Below, piece after piece: positions 23,201 to 33,849 of a stretch of DNA of 64,000 bases. This DNA comes from Massospora cicadina (taxonomy: Eukaryota; Entomophthoromycota; Entomophthoromycetes; Entomophthorales; Entomophthoraceae). The notes beneath the pieces were generated by a model that was not told where the DNA came from, searched no databases, and saw only the letters and a program-made list of their open reading frames with translations. Each line of letters begins with the position of its first letter. The stretch's first letter is position 1. Where the stretch lies: contig JAKSZP010013623.1 in NCBI GenBank assembly GCA_022478985.1, forward strand, positions 1-64,000, given 5' to 3'. The position numbers were made by a program, and so were the translations under genes.

Positions 23201-23646
23201 GTATCCCCTGGGATTAGGCCATTGATCTGTATTGGGGTTATCCCAGCAGTTGAAATCGCCTAACATGATGATATCTGGTGGGAGGGTGAGAGTAGAAATT
23301 TTTTCAAAATTTTTTTTCTCTCAGTTGCAGTGCATGGTGCGTAGATACATGCTAACAAAATTATTTCATCTTGGCATGTAATTTGCTACCAGGACTCGAC
23401 TGTGTAAGTGTGATGTTGAATTTGTAATTTTAAATTTTTTGTTGTTTTGGACTATCACCCCACAGTGAGACGTCCATACTGATTGTGATGGTGCGACCTG
23501 GTTGACCAGGATTCTTCTTCCCCTTGTAGGCAGTGGGTTTCTTGAATGGCCAAGATGTCTACAAGAGGTTTTCGCAGGAATTCCAGCTTTTTGGCTTGGG
23601 ACATATGAGCCCTGGATGCCGCGATGTTTAATGTCCCTATTGACAC
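20280..23646 (-). pseudogene. L1b ORF2: endonuclease, reverse transcriptase, zinc-binding C-terminus
   Basis: In order on the minus strand: an apurinic-type endonuclease (TLNIAAS and LAIQETHC at 23646-23455; LGDFNCWDN, SRIDHIL and SNHRLVMVQL at 23266-22778); RT fingers (CPGPDGIPHEFYKK, 22555-22220); RT palm (MDQEKAYDRVSW, HRGLKQGDPLSPLLYN and the catalytic ILAFADDCVAG, 21917-21378); thumb/connection (21332-20847); and a zinc cluster CAVCGG...HHHLETC (20652-20335). It would nick target DNA and copy the element RNA from the nick. Frameshifts near 23460 and 20860 and in-frame stops near 23360, 23310, 22060 and 21980 inactivate it. The FADD box is intact. Confidence 0.88.
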
Positions 23647-24030
23647 TGAGGTGCCCGCGGCGCCTCAGGAGCAGTTGGGAGGACCCTCTGGTCCTATCCC
23701 ACCGCGGCTCATTTTGGCCATGCTCCGCGTCTGTACTCCAACTCTTTCAATGCCATTGTTGGTTCCCTTGATCTGACCCAATGATTAAAGGGAATTGCGG
23801 TTTTTTGCATTTGCATCAACTATTCCTGCACAGGTCTCATGTTGATTTGATGCAGGTTGTTGATTGGATTTTATATTTTTGAGGTTCAACTTTGTTGCAT
23901 TGTGCACCGCATTTTCACCCAAATTGCGGTTGCATTGTTCCTCAGTATGTGCATGACTGATGACGCTTTGTGGCTCAGTCTGGTTACTGTGAAAATTTTC
24001 GACCTGGGCATATTGTTCTGATTGGTTGGT

Positions 24031-25088
24031 TCAGTGAATATCTGAAATATCCTCCTGAATTTGTCCGTGGTTAATGGTGGATTCCGCGTGTGCCGCCGCT
24101 TCAGCCGCTGCTCTCTTGCGGGCTTTTTGTGCTGCTTTACGCTGTTTACTTGTAACTGGGTTCATGATGGAGTATAGTCCATCTTTACCCCAGCGGAATG
24201 GGTGGTGGCCATCAGTCATTTTGGCAAAGTTTTTATTATCTTCATCCATAGCTTCTTCACAAAAATCATTTTCCATTAAGCCCTCTTTTACATGACATGC
24301 ATGTTTCTTGTGGCCCAGTGAACCACAGTGGTTGCAAATGGGTGGTGCGCATTCCGGTGTAACTCAGAATACAACCAACTGGCCCCCATCTGTGAAGTGA
24401 AATTCTTCTGTGTGGGGAATTCTGGATAAATCCTCTTCCACTTCTGGGAAGGGGTTGATTACAGCGATAGCTTTACCCATGCACAGGTTGGGCATTAAGC
24501 GAAATTGCTGTGATTTGAGTTGTTGGATTTCTCTGTAGGCCACAAGACCTTTGCAGAGCTCCTCCTCAATTACCTTATGAGGAAGGTTGGTGGGGAGCGA
24601 GTCAAAGGAGATGAACAAAGTTTTCACTTTGTTCCATCTGGTGCGCACAGTGCGCACAATTTTTTGCCCTCAGGGAGGGCAATTTCCACGCAGATTTTTG
24701 CTGCGGCATCAGCTTCATCAGCTGTTTCAAAACTAATATTGATCCAGCCACAGCCCATGTTGTTGGTGGCTACATACACCACGTGAGGGAAAAGTGAGGG
24801 CTGTGCCTCACATGTTTTCTCAACAGGGTCGGTGACTCATCCCCCAAGGAAGAGTCTGGTCCCATGTTCCACCTTTGACAAAGGTTGGTTGAATTGAATG
24901 TACATGTATTGCGCATGCTTTACAGTAATTACCATAAACCCAGATGGTGTCTGAGTTTGCAATTTTTTTACAGCTTGGGTTCCTGGTCCCCCTCCAGGGC
25001 GTTTCTTGCCCTTAGTTGCACCGTTAAGTGCACCACTTGCCACGACGCTCGCCCATGTTGTATTATTTTTGTTATTAAAGTCGTCCAT
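24031..25088 (-). pseudogene. L1b ORF1 (RNA-binding, CCHC zinc knuckle)
   Basis: It begins MDDFNNKNNTTWASVVASGA at 25088, shortly after the 5' leader. The product would coat the element RNA. A zinc knuckle CNHCGSLGHKKHAC (CX2CX4HX4C) lies near 24305-24346, followed by an acidic then Ala/Lys-rich tail ending at 24031. The frame is broken by a TGA at 24837-24839, a frameshift in an A-run near 24660, and a TGA at 24364-24366. Both TGA codons would be CGA before a CpG to TpG change. Confidence 0.8.
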
Positions 25089-25172
25089 CTTTCCTGTGTG
25101 TTCTTATCCAAATTTGCTGTTCAAATCGAATCATAGTAACTAAAGTGATTGTAATAAGAAAGAAAAGCGCGT

Positions 25173-25183
25173 TAATAATGATA
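25173..25183. repeat. Target-site duplication of L1b, right copy
   Basis: TAATAATGATA, identical to 19941-19951. The bases outside differ (T and C here; C and T on the left). Confidence 0.85.
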
Positions 25184-26941
25184 CTAGGAAAGAAGAACTA
25201 ATCTTTTTTAGTAATAAATTGCCATTGATAAGTCTCAATTAACTTTTGTTTCTAGGTTAGAATCAATAACTAAAAAAGTGATATTTTCATTAAGATTGTG
25301 CAATAATTGGTATAGGCTCAAACTTGATGTTGTGATTTATTAAAAAATTCTACCAGCTTTATCAAACATGTAAACAGATTGATGACCAAGATTTTGCTTG
25401 TCTAAGAACTTAATTATCATCTCTTTATTGGTACATACTCAGTTTTTTAGGAAATGTTAAAATAAAGAGTTAGTTATTAATTTTTTTACTAAGTGATAAC
25501 TTGGACCTAACTACAACTTTGGCCATAACCCATCTCAAGTCAATGGTATGCTTTAGATATGGGATATAGGGCATTTACTCAATTTAACTTCAAATATAGC
25601 TCCTTTCTTTGCTTTTTTCACGCCTTCAGTAATGTTATCATATATAAAATATAGCAATCCATCACCAAGTACAAAAATATGTTTTACTGTAATTTACTAT
25701 AATAAAGCTATTTAAATCCCTATAAACATTAGTCTAACTTTTATTATCTTGTATACCTTAAAACCATTTATTTTGCTCAGTTGATCTCGCAAATATCTCT
25801 AATTAACTTAGGTTAAATTTGTATTTAATATCTCAAATTATTAGTGCAAGTTTTTATACCTTGCCTCAGTGTGATCTATAGCTGAATTAGTTTATTTAAG
25901 TTAATATGATGAGGGAACCTACCAATCTTAAATCATTACCAAAAGATACCGGGTAAAAAAATTAATGGTAATTGAGCTCATGATTGGTTTGAGGTTACAT
26001 CTCCTGTACCTCTTTTAAGCTCCGTACAATTTTATTATTTTCTATTTTTGGATTTTATCATGTTTCTTATAAGTCTAAAATATTGCCATAGCTTATTGCA
26101 AGGCTGTTAAAAGGTACTCTAGATATGCATTATATCAGTTTAACTTGCAACTTAGACTCACCGATAAGATAAAGTTTTATCACTATCAACCACTAAACAA
26201 TCCTTCCCTTGATTGTAAAAGTCATTAGCCTATTATATTTTCCCTAAAAGTACTGTAAATTAAAATATAATTTAACCTCTAAAAGGAAACTACATAAGTT
26301 TGGTATGTATTAAATTTTTACAAAAAGAACTTCATGCCCATCAATTGAGGTTTTTGTTAATTATTAAAAGAAGCATAATGCAGCTTAAATTTATGTATAA
26401 AACTAGTGGGTTTCATAAAGCTGTGCAAGGGTTCTTTTTGCTTATATTTTGCAGCCTTAAGCCATGCTAACCCTTGTAATTACTTTATAACATTTTTAAT
26501 GTTAATCAGGGTTTTATGGTTACTATGAAAAATTTAGAATTACTCTAACTAAATTAATTATTTGTCTTTTCCATGCAGTGTGCCTATTATTCCAAAATAC
26601 AGCATTTTATATTTCTAGCAAAGATGATTGTAAATTGTAGCTAAAGATATCAATTGATTCAACTCTATAGTCTCTATAAACTTATCCAGTAATAGTCTAC
26701 ATATAAAGTTTTTTGGCACAACTGTATGAAGATTATTTTTACCAGCATAATCTAGGATTTTGAAAGGAACAAGCACATGGCCAGGAAACGATAATATGAT
26801 CTTTTCTTAAAAATTGATCCTAATTTGGTCATAATTTTAAAAAATATAATATTTTGATTTTCCAATTTAATATAGGATTTTGAGTATTCTAAATACAAAA
26901 AACATTATATTGGATTCTGGCTTTAAATCAGCTTATATAGA
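25184..26941. other. AT-rich gene-free DNA
   Basis: About 1.75 kb of strongly AT-rich sequence with no supportable coding region, LTR pair or tandem array. Before the L1b insertion it joined 19940. Its last five bases, ATAGA (26937-26941), are the left target copy of Gy4. Confidence 0.6.
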
Positions 26942-27724
26942 AGTCAGCTTGCTGACTTTAGTCGCTTACCATGTGAGGCTGACTCACCGCTCAAGGGGTC
27001 TACTCATTGCAGATTGAGCACCAGATAAACTTTTCTTATATCACAATCATATCTGTAGAGCAATTTTCCCTGATGCTACCCATTGTAGCATTGATCCCTT
27101 TGGTAAACTTTTCATCACCTTGGTGAATCTCTTGTTGACACTCTTTGACATGTTCATTATATGTTGGCCCTTGAAATTAAATAAAAGCCAAATTAAACTA
27201 TCTCTTGGAAGATTATCTCCAAAGTATCCATGATTTAGAGTGTCCTGTTTAAATAAAAGCAGGTCTCAGATTGGTTACTTTATTATTCTCAATGGATAAT
27301 CCCAGACTGAATATTGTGATTATTTCACTTAAGCCACTATATATGATATAAAAAGGATAAAACTGAAATTCTGTGAAAGGGTTTTTTTTATTAAAGTAGA
27401 ATAGTGAATTGGTTTATACTTCTGGTGAAAATTAAGAAATATTATTAACGAATATAGAAAGTAAACTAGGAATTTGGGTAGCAATATTGGTGATTTTCAG
27501 GATCACAATTTTGAGATGGCGTCTGACTGCCACTTTTGATGCTCCATCCATTTGGCTTATTTCCTGTACCCATGAGCTCCTTCTTGCATTTATTATCCCT
27601 GAATTTTTGGATGACCAGAAGCCATTTCTTTTGTCCCACTTCTGCGTTGTGGGCGGTATAATATTCTTTAGCTATTAGTGAATTACCATATTTGGTAATA
27701 TGCTAACCAATATCTGGTTTATGC
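26942..27724 (-). repeat. Gy4 3' LTR, first part
   Basis: It aligns with 35269-35850 and then with 56823-57020. Shared blocks include TTGACACTNTNTGACATGTTCATTATATG and AAAGTAAACTAGGAATTTGG. The alignment is broken on the Gy4 5' side by Gy5 and on this side by the solo LTR at 27725. Confidence 0.85.
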
Positions 27725-28478
27725 TGTCAGACATTTGCCCTCTCAGCTGCAGAGGAAGAATGTCTTAGGTTGAATTTAGCTAAAATGGGGTGCTGTCAGC
27801 CATTTACGTGTTTCTGATGACTCTAAATGAGATTTTAATCATATCAAAAACCTTATGGATATTAGCCAAAAGACCCTGGCCAATTCTCGGTGGAACCCCA
27901 TTAATTGGGATAACACCAGTTCAAAACCTACCTGGGCACTAATAGTAAAATTGACCAATTGGATTTCGCTGATTACATGACAGACCTTGGGGCAACCAGC
28001 AGAAAGTACTCCCCCAACCATCACCAAGTCCTTCACAACACCTACGTGGGGGCCACCCCCTTTTATAGGCGTGGCAGAGGCCCCCTGAGGTGAAAGTAAT
28101 TTCTCTAGTGGTGATTGGTTGCAGTACATCAAAACCTTGCTGCGTGGGTACATCCTGCCCCAAAACCTCAATGGTCAATTTCCAAAACTGTAACTCACCT
28201 CTCCCATAATATGATAGGAGAGTTTCTGATATTTCCTAATTTGGAATGCATTGCAGATACTCTGAAACTATCCTCAAATCCCCTTAACCTTTGAAATCAA
28301 TATAAATAATAATTGTAAAAATTGGGGAGGGATCTCTTTTCATTCAACCCCCCGTTCTCTTAATATGAATGATGAAAACTTAAGTTTTTATTAGTGAATT
28401 TTATTAAAACTTTATTAAAACTTTTGTGGGATCCAGTGGTGTAAGCATCAGCGAGCACCCCTAGGCTGGATTTCTACA
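27725..28478 (+). repeat. Solo LTR related to the Gy6 LTR
   Basis: A 754-bp LTR starting TGTCAGACATTT and ending TTTCTACA, flanked by the exact 5-bp duplication TATGC (27720-27724 and 28479-28483). Its middle resembles the Gy6 LTR (738 bp): ATGGATA..GCC, TTCT(C/T)GGTG(G/T)AACCCC and CCCCCTTTTATAGGC/GCC are shared. There is no internal region, so it is what is left after LTR-LTR recombination. It sits inside the Gy4 3' LTR. Confidence 0.85.
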
Positions 28479-28483
28479 TATGC

Positions 28484-28917
28484 AAAGAGCGCTCCTTTGA
28501 TGCGCCTTGCACCAAGTTTTTAGTAAAATCTCAAAATTTGTTGCTGTCCATATTTGGTCATATTCATGCAATAGACTTGATCATTCCTGTCAGGGTTAGG
28601 ATTTGGTCAAATCATTATTTGTAATTGAATTAAAAAATTATTTTAGTTTTCTCAAAGGTATAGAGGTCATTTTTTAAGAATTTTATATGACTTTGTTGTC
28701 TTCATTAGACAGATCTGCTATAGAGTCAGGGTAGAAATTATTTTACATGATGTTGTTCTGATTGTGGGGTAAATTGCTTGCCTTACCCAAATCTATAAAA
28801 GTGTCTTGTCTATCCCCATCCATGTTGGGTAAGTTACCTACACTTCTTCCAGTTTTGGGGTGAACTCTACATAATCCAACAGATGAGGAATGATCTGCCG
28901 TGGCATCATCTGTGACA
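28484..28917 (-). repeat. Gy4 3' LTR, second part
   Basis: It continues the LTR after the solo insertion and pairs with about 57020-57221 (TAAGTTACCTACACTTC.. and GGGGTGAACTCT.. are shared). It is about 215 bp longer than the 5' copy, which carries a deletion. It ends TGTGACA in plus reading. Confidence 0.8.
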
Positions 28918-28928
28918 CTTCCTCTCCC
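28918..28928 (-). other. Gy4 polypurine tract
   Basis: CTTCCTCTCCC on the plus strand, that is GGGAGAGGAAG on the coding strand, immediately before the 3' LTR. Confidence 0.75.
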
Positions 28929-28929
28929 A

Positions 28930-30180
28930 AGACAAGAGCGGAAATGACCTCAGGTGCCATATGTGTACTCCATTAAATACAATGTTAGTGTCATCTCCTG
29001 GATAGATTATTTGGCTCCTCTCTTTTTCAAGACAGTAGCAGGCTTAGTCCATATGCCTGTAACTACTTGGCTGTGATCCACATAGATGATAGAATAGAAC
29101 CTTTTTCCCTAGGTTGAACTTCCATACCCTATTTTTTTACTAACCAGCTGACTTTGTGGGTAGGTAGCTAAGATATTGTTATAAGCTTCCAATTAAATCT
29201 GATAAATACATCAGCTAACTCTTGCTGATAGCTTCCAGGTAGCAGGTTCTTCCAGTCCACTGTGATTATTAGTGCCATTAGGGTTGGCAGAACAGCCTCT
29301 CGCCCATACATAACTTTTAAAAGGAGCCATCTTAATCACTTGGTGGTGGCTCAACCAGTAATCTAACACTGCTGAAGGCAACAACTGATTCCATTTCATG
29401 TTGTAATTGAGGCCAATTTCTTCAAAATCCCTCCAAAGTTTCCATTGACTTGCTTGAATCTTCTATTTGAGGAAGTAGTATAGGGAGTAGTGAACTGCTG
29501 TTTCGCTCCCACTAGGTCTATTAAATTTCTCACTTCGTTCAAGATGAAACTTTTCACGTTGTACGAAAGTAACACTTAATGGTACATTTCCAGTGATGTT
29601 TTGATTTTAAAGGAAGTGAGAAGTGAAGTTTGAAGTATATATCTTGAACTCAGAGGCTTTGATCCACTTGGTGAAGATGTTGATCACTACTAAGATGAAC
29701 TTTGATCCACTGGAGGAAGTTGTAGGAGGTCCTACTACGTCAATTGATACATTGCTGAAGGGCGCTGTAGGAGTCATCAGCATAAAACAAATTGCTTCTC
29801 CAACAGGCAGAAAATCACATAGGGTATTCACAGCTCTAAAGCTTGGTGCATTTCTTCAGACATACACTCACAGTAGAATCTCTCTTTCAGGTATGCCATC
29901 ATTTTCTGAAATTTTCTGTGGCCTTCGTGCTATAGGCCTTCATCACCAACTCCATTTGGTCATTGGACCAAATATAGGAGCACCATCTGTTCTAAATATT
30001 CTTTTGTAGGTTTTTATTAACATACCAGGAATCTCTGGAACATCTTCTCAAACGCTCTTAACTTCATCTGTTTCATCCTGCAAGGCCTCTTTTGGTAACT
30101 CAATTAAGTCACAAAGTTAATCTCTTAATAGCTTTTATAAGTGGACATCATCTTTATGATAGGTTGTCAGCGTTTAGATA
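28930..30180 (-). pseudogene. Gy4 integrase
   Basis: The minus-strand frame 29831-29607 contains VSIDVVGPPTT (first catalytic Asp) and FILVVINIFTKWIKA. Downstream, broken pieces include MAPFKSYVWAR (29320-29350) and SQVVTGIWTKPATVLKK (about 29080-29020), running nearly to the LTR. Upstream (30180-30150) the frame joins the RNase H end motif NADNLS. Stops and frameshifts are common. Confidence 0.78.
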
Positions 30181-30264
30181 TATGTCTCAACCTTGGTGCA
30201 TGTTGAGAATTTTTTGTTCTTAATACTAGGTGACTCCATTAGTGTGCCAGGCCAAACAGTATGA

Positions 30265-31550
30265 AGACTACTGGCCCTTGCTTTTTCACAATCATTGGCG
30301 ACCATTCCTTATAAATTCGCAGGGCAACCCACCAACCTAACAGACCAACAACTTCTCCTTCTGAGGCTTGACCACTCATTATGGCTCAGAGGTCCTCTTT
30401 AGGACTTTTCCAACGATTGTGGTTCAGCGGCCTCTATTGACACCCTCAGGTTTCTCCCCTTCAATATTTCCAGTTCATCATTCTTGCTGCTAGTTGCCCA
30501 AGTTCCCACGGGGTTTTCATTTAGTTCAAGGTTGGGAGTTGGTTGCGCCAATCACTCCAGGTGTTTTAAACCAGCACCTAACATCTGGGGATTTTCTTTA
30601 CCACCTCTACAAGATAAGCTAACCACTATTAACTAAAAACTTAATAGAGGTAGGTAAACAGATTTTATGTTTGGAGCTTAGAAGATATTTTTATTAATAG
30701 GGAGATTAAACTATTTATAGGCATTTCTTGCCTGTCCACATCATTGCATATATTGCCAGCATCATCAGCAATCACTGGTAATCCTCCCTGCTTAGTATTC
30801 ATCTGCACTCTAAATGGCAATAATAATCATCCTCAAATGTCCATGATTACGTTGATCCTTAATTCATCATAATCTGAATTAATTTAGTTATATTGACATC
30901 CTCAGCCTAAGTCGCCGGTGTCAAACTAAACTGAAATACTGTCAGGGATTCCCCCAATACTCTCACAAAGTCAAAATGCAATTCAACTTTATTTAATATT
31001 AAATGGTTTGGCATCCTTTGAATTAGTTGACAGTACACTGAGATTTGACTTTCTTCTGGAAATCCTACAATCATTTTCACATAGATTTGATGCAAGGATA
31101 AAAGCCTGCTGAACTTATATAATTAGTATTAATTAGTTTGATATCATTGGCATTTGTTTCCTATGTTGAAATTGAAAGAAAACTTTATTGGGATTATTTC
31201 CCAATATTTTTTTACATAAAATTTAAGTAATTCGTCATCTTAATTTATAATATTAATTATCTTGACATCCTCGTCCTCAGTCACTAGTGTTGAGACCCAC
31301 AATTTCCTATCAGGGATGATGCCTGATACTTTCTTGATCTTGAAGATTAAGACAGCTCAACCCAACTGAATGGGGAGCGCAAATTAGGTATTATTATTAA
31401 TCAAAAACAAGCAAACTAATTGGTAGTTATCCTCAATTAACTATTATACTATTTTTGTTAATATGTGAGGAATATCACCTGGTTAAAAATCTAACAGTGT
31501 ATGATATTGAAATCATAGCCTTGGAGGAGTATGACCCAGAGGGAAAAGCG
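30265..31550. mobile_element. Unclassified insertion inside Gy4 RNase H
   Basis: The RNase H frame stops reading near 31550 (after a piece resembling the LLWLRTLKDPE motif) and resumes near 30265 (a piece resembling GRLARW). Between lie about 1.3 kb with no enzyme motif. It contains an approximate 85-bp direct repeat (30887-30970 and 31251-31335, both starting TTGACATCCTC). Its left edge carries a hairpin-like stretch related to 18445-18472. Borders are estimates; CCAGG occurs at both candidate edges (30247-30251 and 31555-31559). Type of element unknown. Confidence 0.5.
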
Positions 31551-32130
31551 ACTTCCAGGATCCTTCAAGTTCTGAAAACAAAGGGGAGCGATTAATGACA
31601 CATTATTACCTTAAAAGGTACCCCATAAAAGTACGATCTTGAGTTTTTAACTGCTCAGATCACTGCCAAGCACTCTCACTCAGTAACCATGTAATACTTC
31701 TCTACTTTGTTGAACACCTTGGGATAGTATTTTAACCGGAGATCCATTTCATCCTCAACTATTTTGTGGAAGAATTGTGCCAATTCCTACATTGCTGGCA
31801 TCAGTATAGAGTTAGAACATTTTGTTGGAGCCAGGAAAAGCCAAGATTAGCGCCTCTACCAAACTTAACTTTAATCCGTGACTGCCTGTTCCTGTTCCAG
31901 GACCCACTCAAACTTTATTTCCTTGGTGAGCAAGTAAGCGAGGGGTGATACCAACTCTATAAATGGGTGATGAACTGCTAGTAATATCCCAACATTATGA
32001 GAAACAATTGTATATCACTCATGCTCCTGGGTGGCTCCATAGCCACAATGGCCTTCACCTTCCCATCTTAAGGCTTAATTCTTCTAGCTCTGATCTCATG
32101 CCCAAGAAACTCTAACTGTCTCTTGAGAAA
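31551..32130 (-). pseudogene. Gy4 RNase H, N-terminal part
   Basis: Minus-strand frames near 31700-31560 read VEKYYMVTE, then ECLAVI and YGVPFKVIMCH-stop-SLPFVFRT, matching the gypsy RNase H order, with the catalytic T-D-H degraded to MCH. The last part of the domain is displaced to 30265-30160 by the insertion described separately. Confidence 0.72.
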
Positions 32131-32930
32131 GGTGCACTTACTCCATTTTAACTTTGAGAAATGATGTGCGCAGCCATGTAAAGACCTCTTGGAAGTGCTG
32201 TAAATGCTCTTAAAATGTTTAGCTGAATATGGCGATGTCATTGAGAAAAGAACATGCTAGATAACTTGAGATCGCCAAGATATGATCCATCATGCACTGG
32301 AAGGTAGTAGGGGCATTTCATAGCCTCTTCAGCATCCTTGTGGGCTTTAAAAACTCTCGCTACTAATCAAGGTGCATTTCACCTGATCTTTGGTGTTAGC
32401 TCCATCTGCCAGTAGCCGCTTGCTAGATCCATTTCCAAAAAGTACTTAAGGCTGCCCATCAATTCAGAGCATCTTCAATGCATGAGAGTGGGTAAAAGTA
32501 CTTCTTATTTATCTCATTTAAATGGTGGTAGTCCATGACTACTCGATGGGTTCCATCCTTTTTGTGTACAAACAACAAAGGAGAGTCCAAGGACTGTTCA
32601 ATGGTCTTATTAGGCCTGCCTCAGCTAGCTGGTTCAACTTTTTGAGTGATAATAAACGTCTTTGCTTTTGAGCGGTGGTAGGGTTTATTTGGACAGTATA
32701 ATAACTGTAATTATTTTGTGGACCTCTCCCTTGCAGAGGCCATAATCATTGGATCTGGTACTAAAGATGTTGCTGAACTCATCCAAAAGCTCAACAATCT
32801 CTTTCTGCTGTTTAGAGGCTACATCCCTAAACCCAAGCTCGCCAAAATCCCATACAGCATGTACAGATTTAATTAATGGCAACTGGTCAAAAGCCCACTG
32901 CAATGACTTGTCATTTTTCATCTCTCATAT
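32131..32930 (-). pseudogene. Gy4 reverse transcriptase, catalytic motif FLND
   Basis: The frame 32921-32685 starts MKNDKSLQWAFDQLPL and holds the acidic pre-RT stretch ELLDEFSNIFS. RT motifs follow: SPLLFVHKKDGTHRVVMDYHHL (about 32590-32520), NAPTTFQCMMDHIL (about 32310-32270) and the catalytic box FLND at 32237-32248. The box needed a CpG to CpA change to lose its first Asp (CTC GAT to CTC AAT). Confidence 0.82.
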
Positions 32931-33129
32931 GTTAGTTATGATATTTTTCAAGATGATGCTCAACTCTCCAGAGAAGTTTGTGTCATAGAGCCCTAGTTAA
33001 ACTCTGGGTTAATTTTCATGGATTCTGTCACAGGCGTATACTTTTAAGATTGTATTAGGAAGAATCTTCACACTGATTGACAGAGTCATCTGGTTTTATC
33101 CCCTGGTCAAATCTTTATAGACTCTCTAG

Positions 33130-33640
33130 AGCTTAGCAGAAGCCCTTATTCCACACTAAAAAAAGGCAGTAACTGCTTCACACTCTTCTCAATCAGGATG
33201 TAATGAATGGGGTAACTGAATGCCCGTTCACCCAAGCACGTCCATTGTTTTACATGGTTGACATCTATGTCACTAAGCACCATCAAAGTGGTAACTAAAG
33301 ACTCTATTGGTGCTGTATGTGAAATCAATCTTCACTTTAAACTCTAAGAAAACTGTATCACAATCGAAAAGTAATAAAGATCATTGTCTAAAATCACTGC
33401 CAGTGCCATTAAGACCATTTTCAAAGCGTAAGAGTAATGCTTAATAGGCTCCTAGGGTGCAGGTAACATCTGGTCCTTCAGTTTGTTACTTCACATTATA
33501 ATCAATATCAGGCATGAACTTCAATTCTTCATGCGCTTAGATGATATGATGTTGACTGGAAACCCGGTGTCCAGTAATGCCAAGACGCGCACTTTCTGGA
33601 TAATTACTTCTACTTCTGTCACACTCTTGCTAAAAGTTTT
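33130..33640 (-). pseudogene. Gy4 protease, DTG kept
   Basis: A minus-strand reading near 33590-33540 gives VLALLDTGFPVNIISS, a complete retropepsin active site (DTG at about 33563-33574). The rest of the domain is interrupted by stops. The open piece 33328-33146 lies between protease and RT and has no catalytic motif. Confidence 0.75.
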
Positions 33641-33849
33641 CAAAGTGGTCAATACATCAGTAGAAGATTCTTCAAACTTTTTAGAAAAGTGCTCGTTGTG
33701 GCTTTGACAGTATCCTCGCCATATGGTTCCAAGTTCTTGAAGGTAGCATAACTAGTTGATCTCTTCCCAAATAATTTAATGACCCAGTTAGGCTGCTTTA
33801 CTTGCACCAGGTATGTATTGCTCAACTTAGATCTGTCAATGGCATGAAA

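Larger units (their letters stand above)
19952..25172 (-). mobile_element. L1b: near-full-length LINE (non-LTR retrotransposon)
   Basis: A 5.2-kb element on the minus strand: about 84 bases of 5' leader, ORF1 with a CCHC knuckle, ORF2 with endonuclease, reverse transcriptase and a C-terminal zinc cluster, then a 3' tail ending TTAAATAAAA. It is bounded by an exact 11-bp target duplication. The presence of the leader and ORF1 start right next to the duplication argues against 5' truncation. It is broken by a handful of stops and frameshifts but is far better preserved and richer in CpG than the gypsy elements around it, so it is younger. Confidence 0.93.

Noticed and set aside
26941..26958. 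Small palindrome AAGTCAGC-TT-GCTGACTT at the left end of Gy4.
   Set aside because: It spans the LTR terminus, where short inverted repeats are expected, and the partner LTR end at 35269 lacks it.
27839..28171. Minus-strand open frame of 110 residues inside the solo LTR.
   Set aside because: It is wholly within LTR sequence, and the Gy6 LTRs do not keep the frame.
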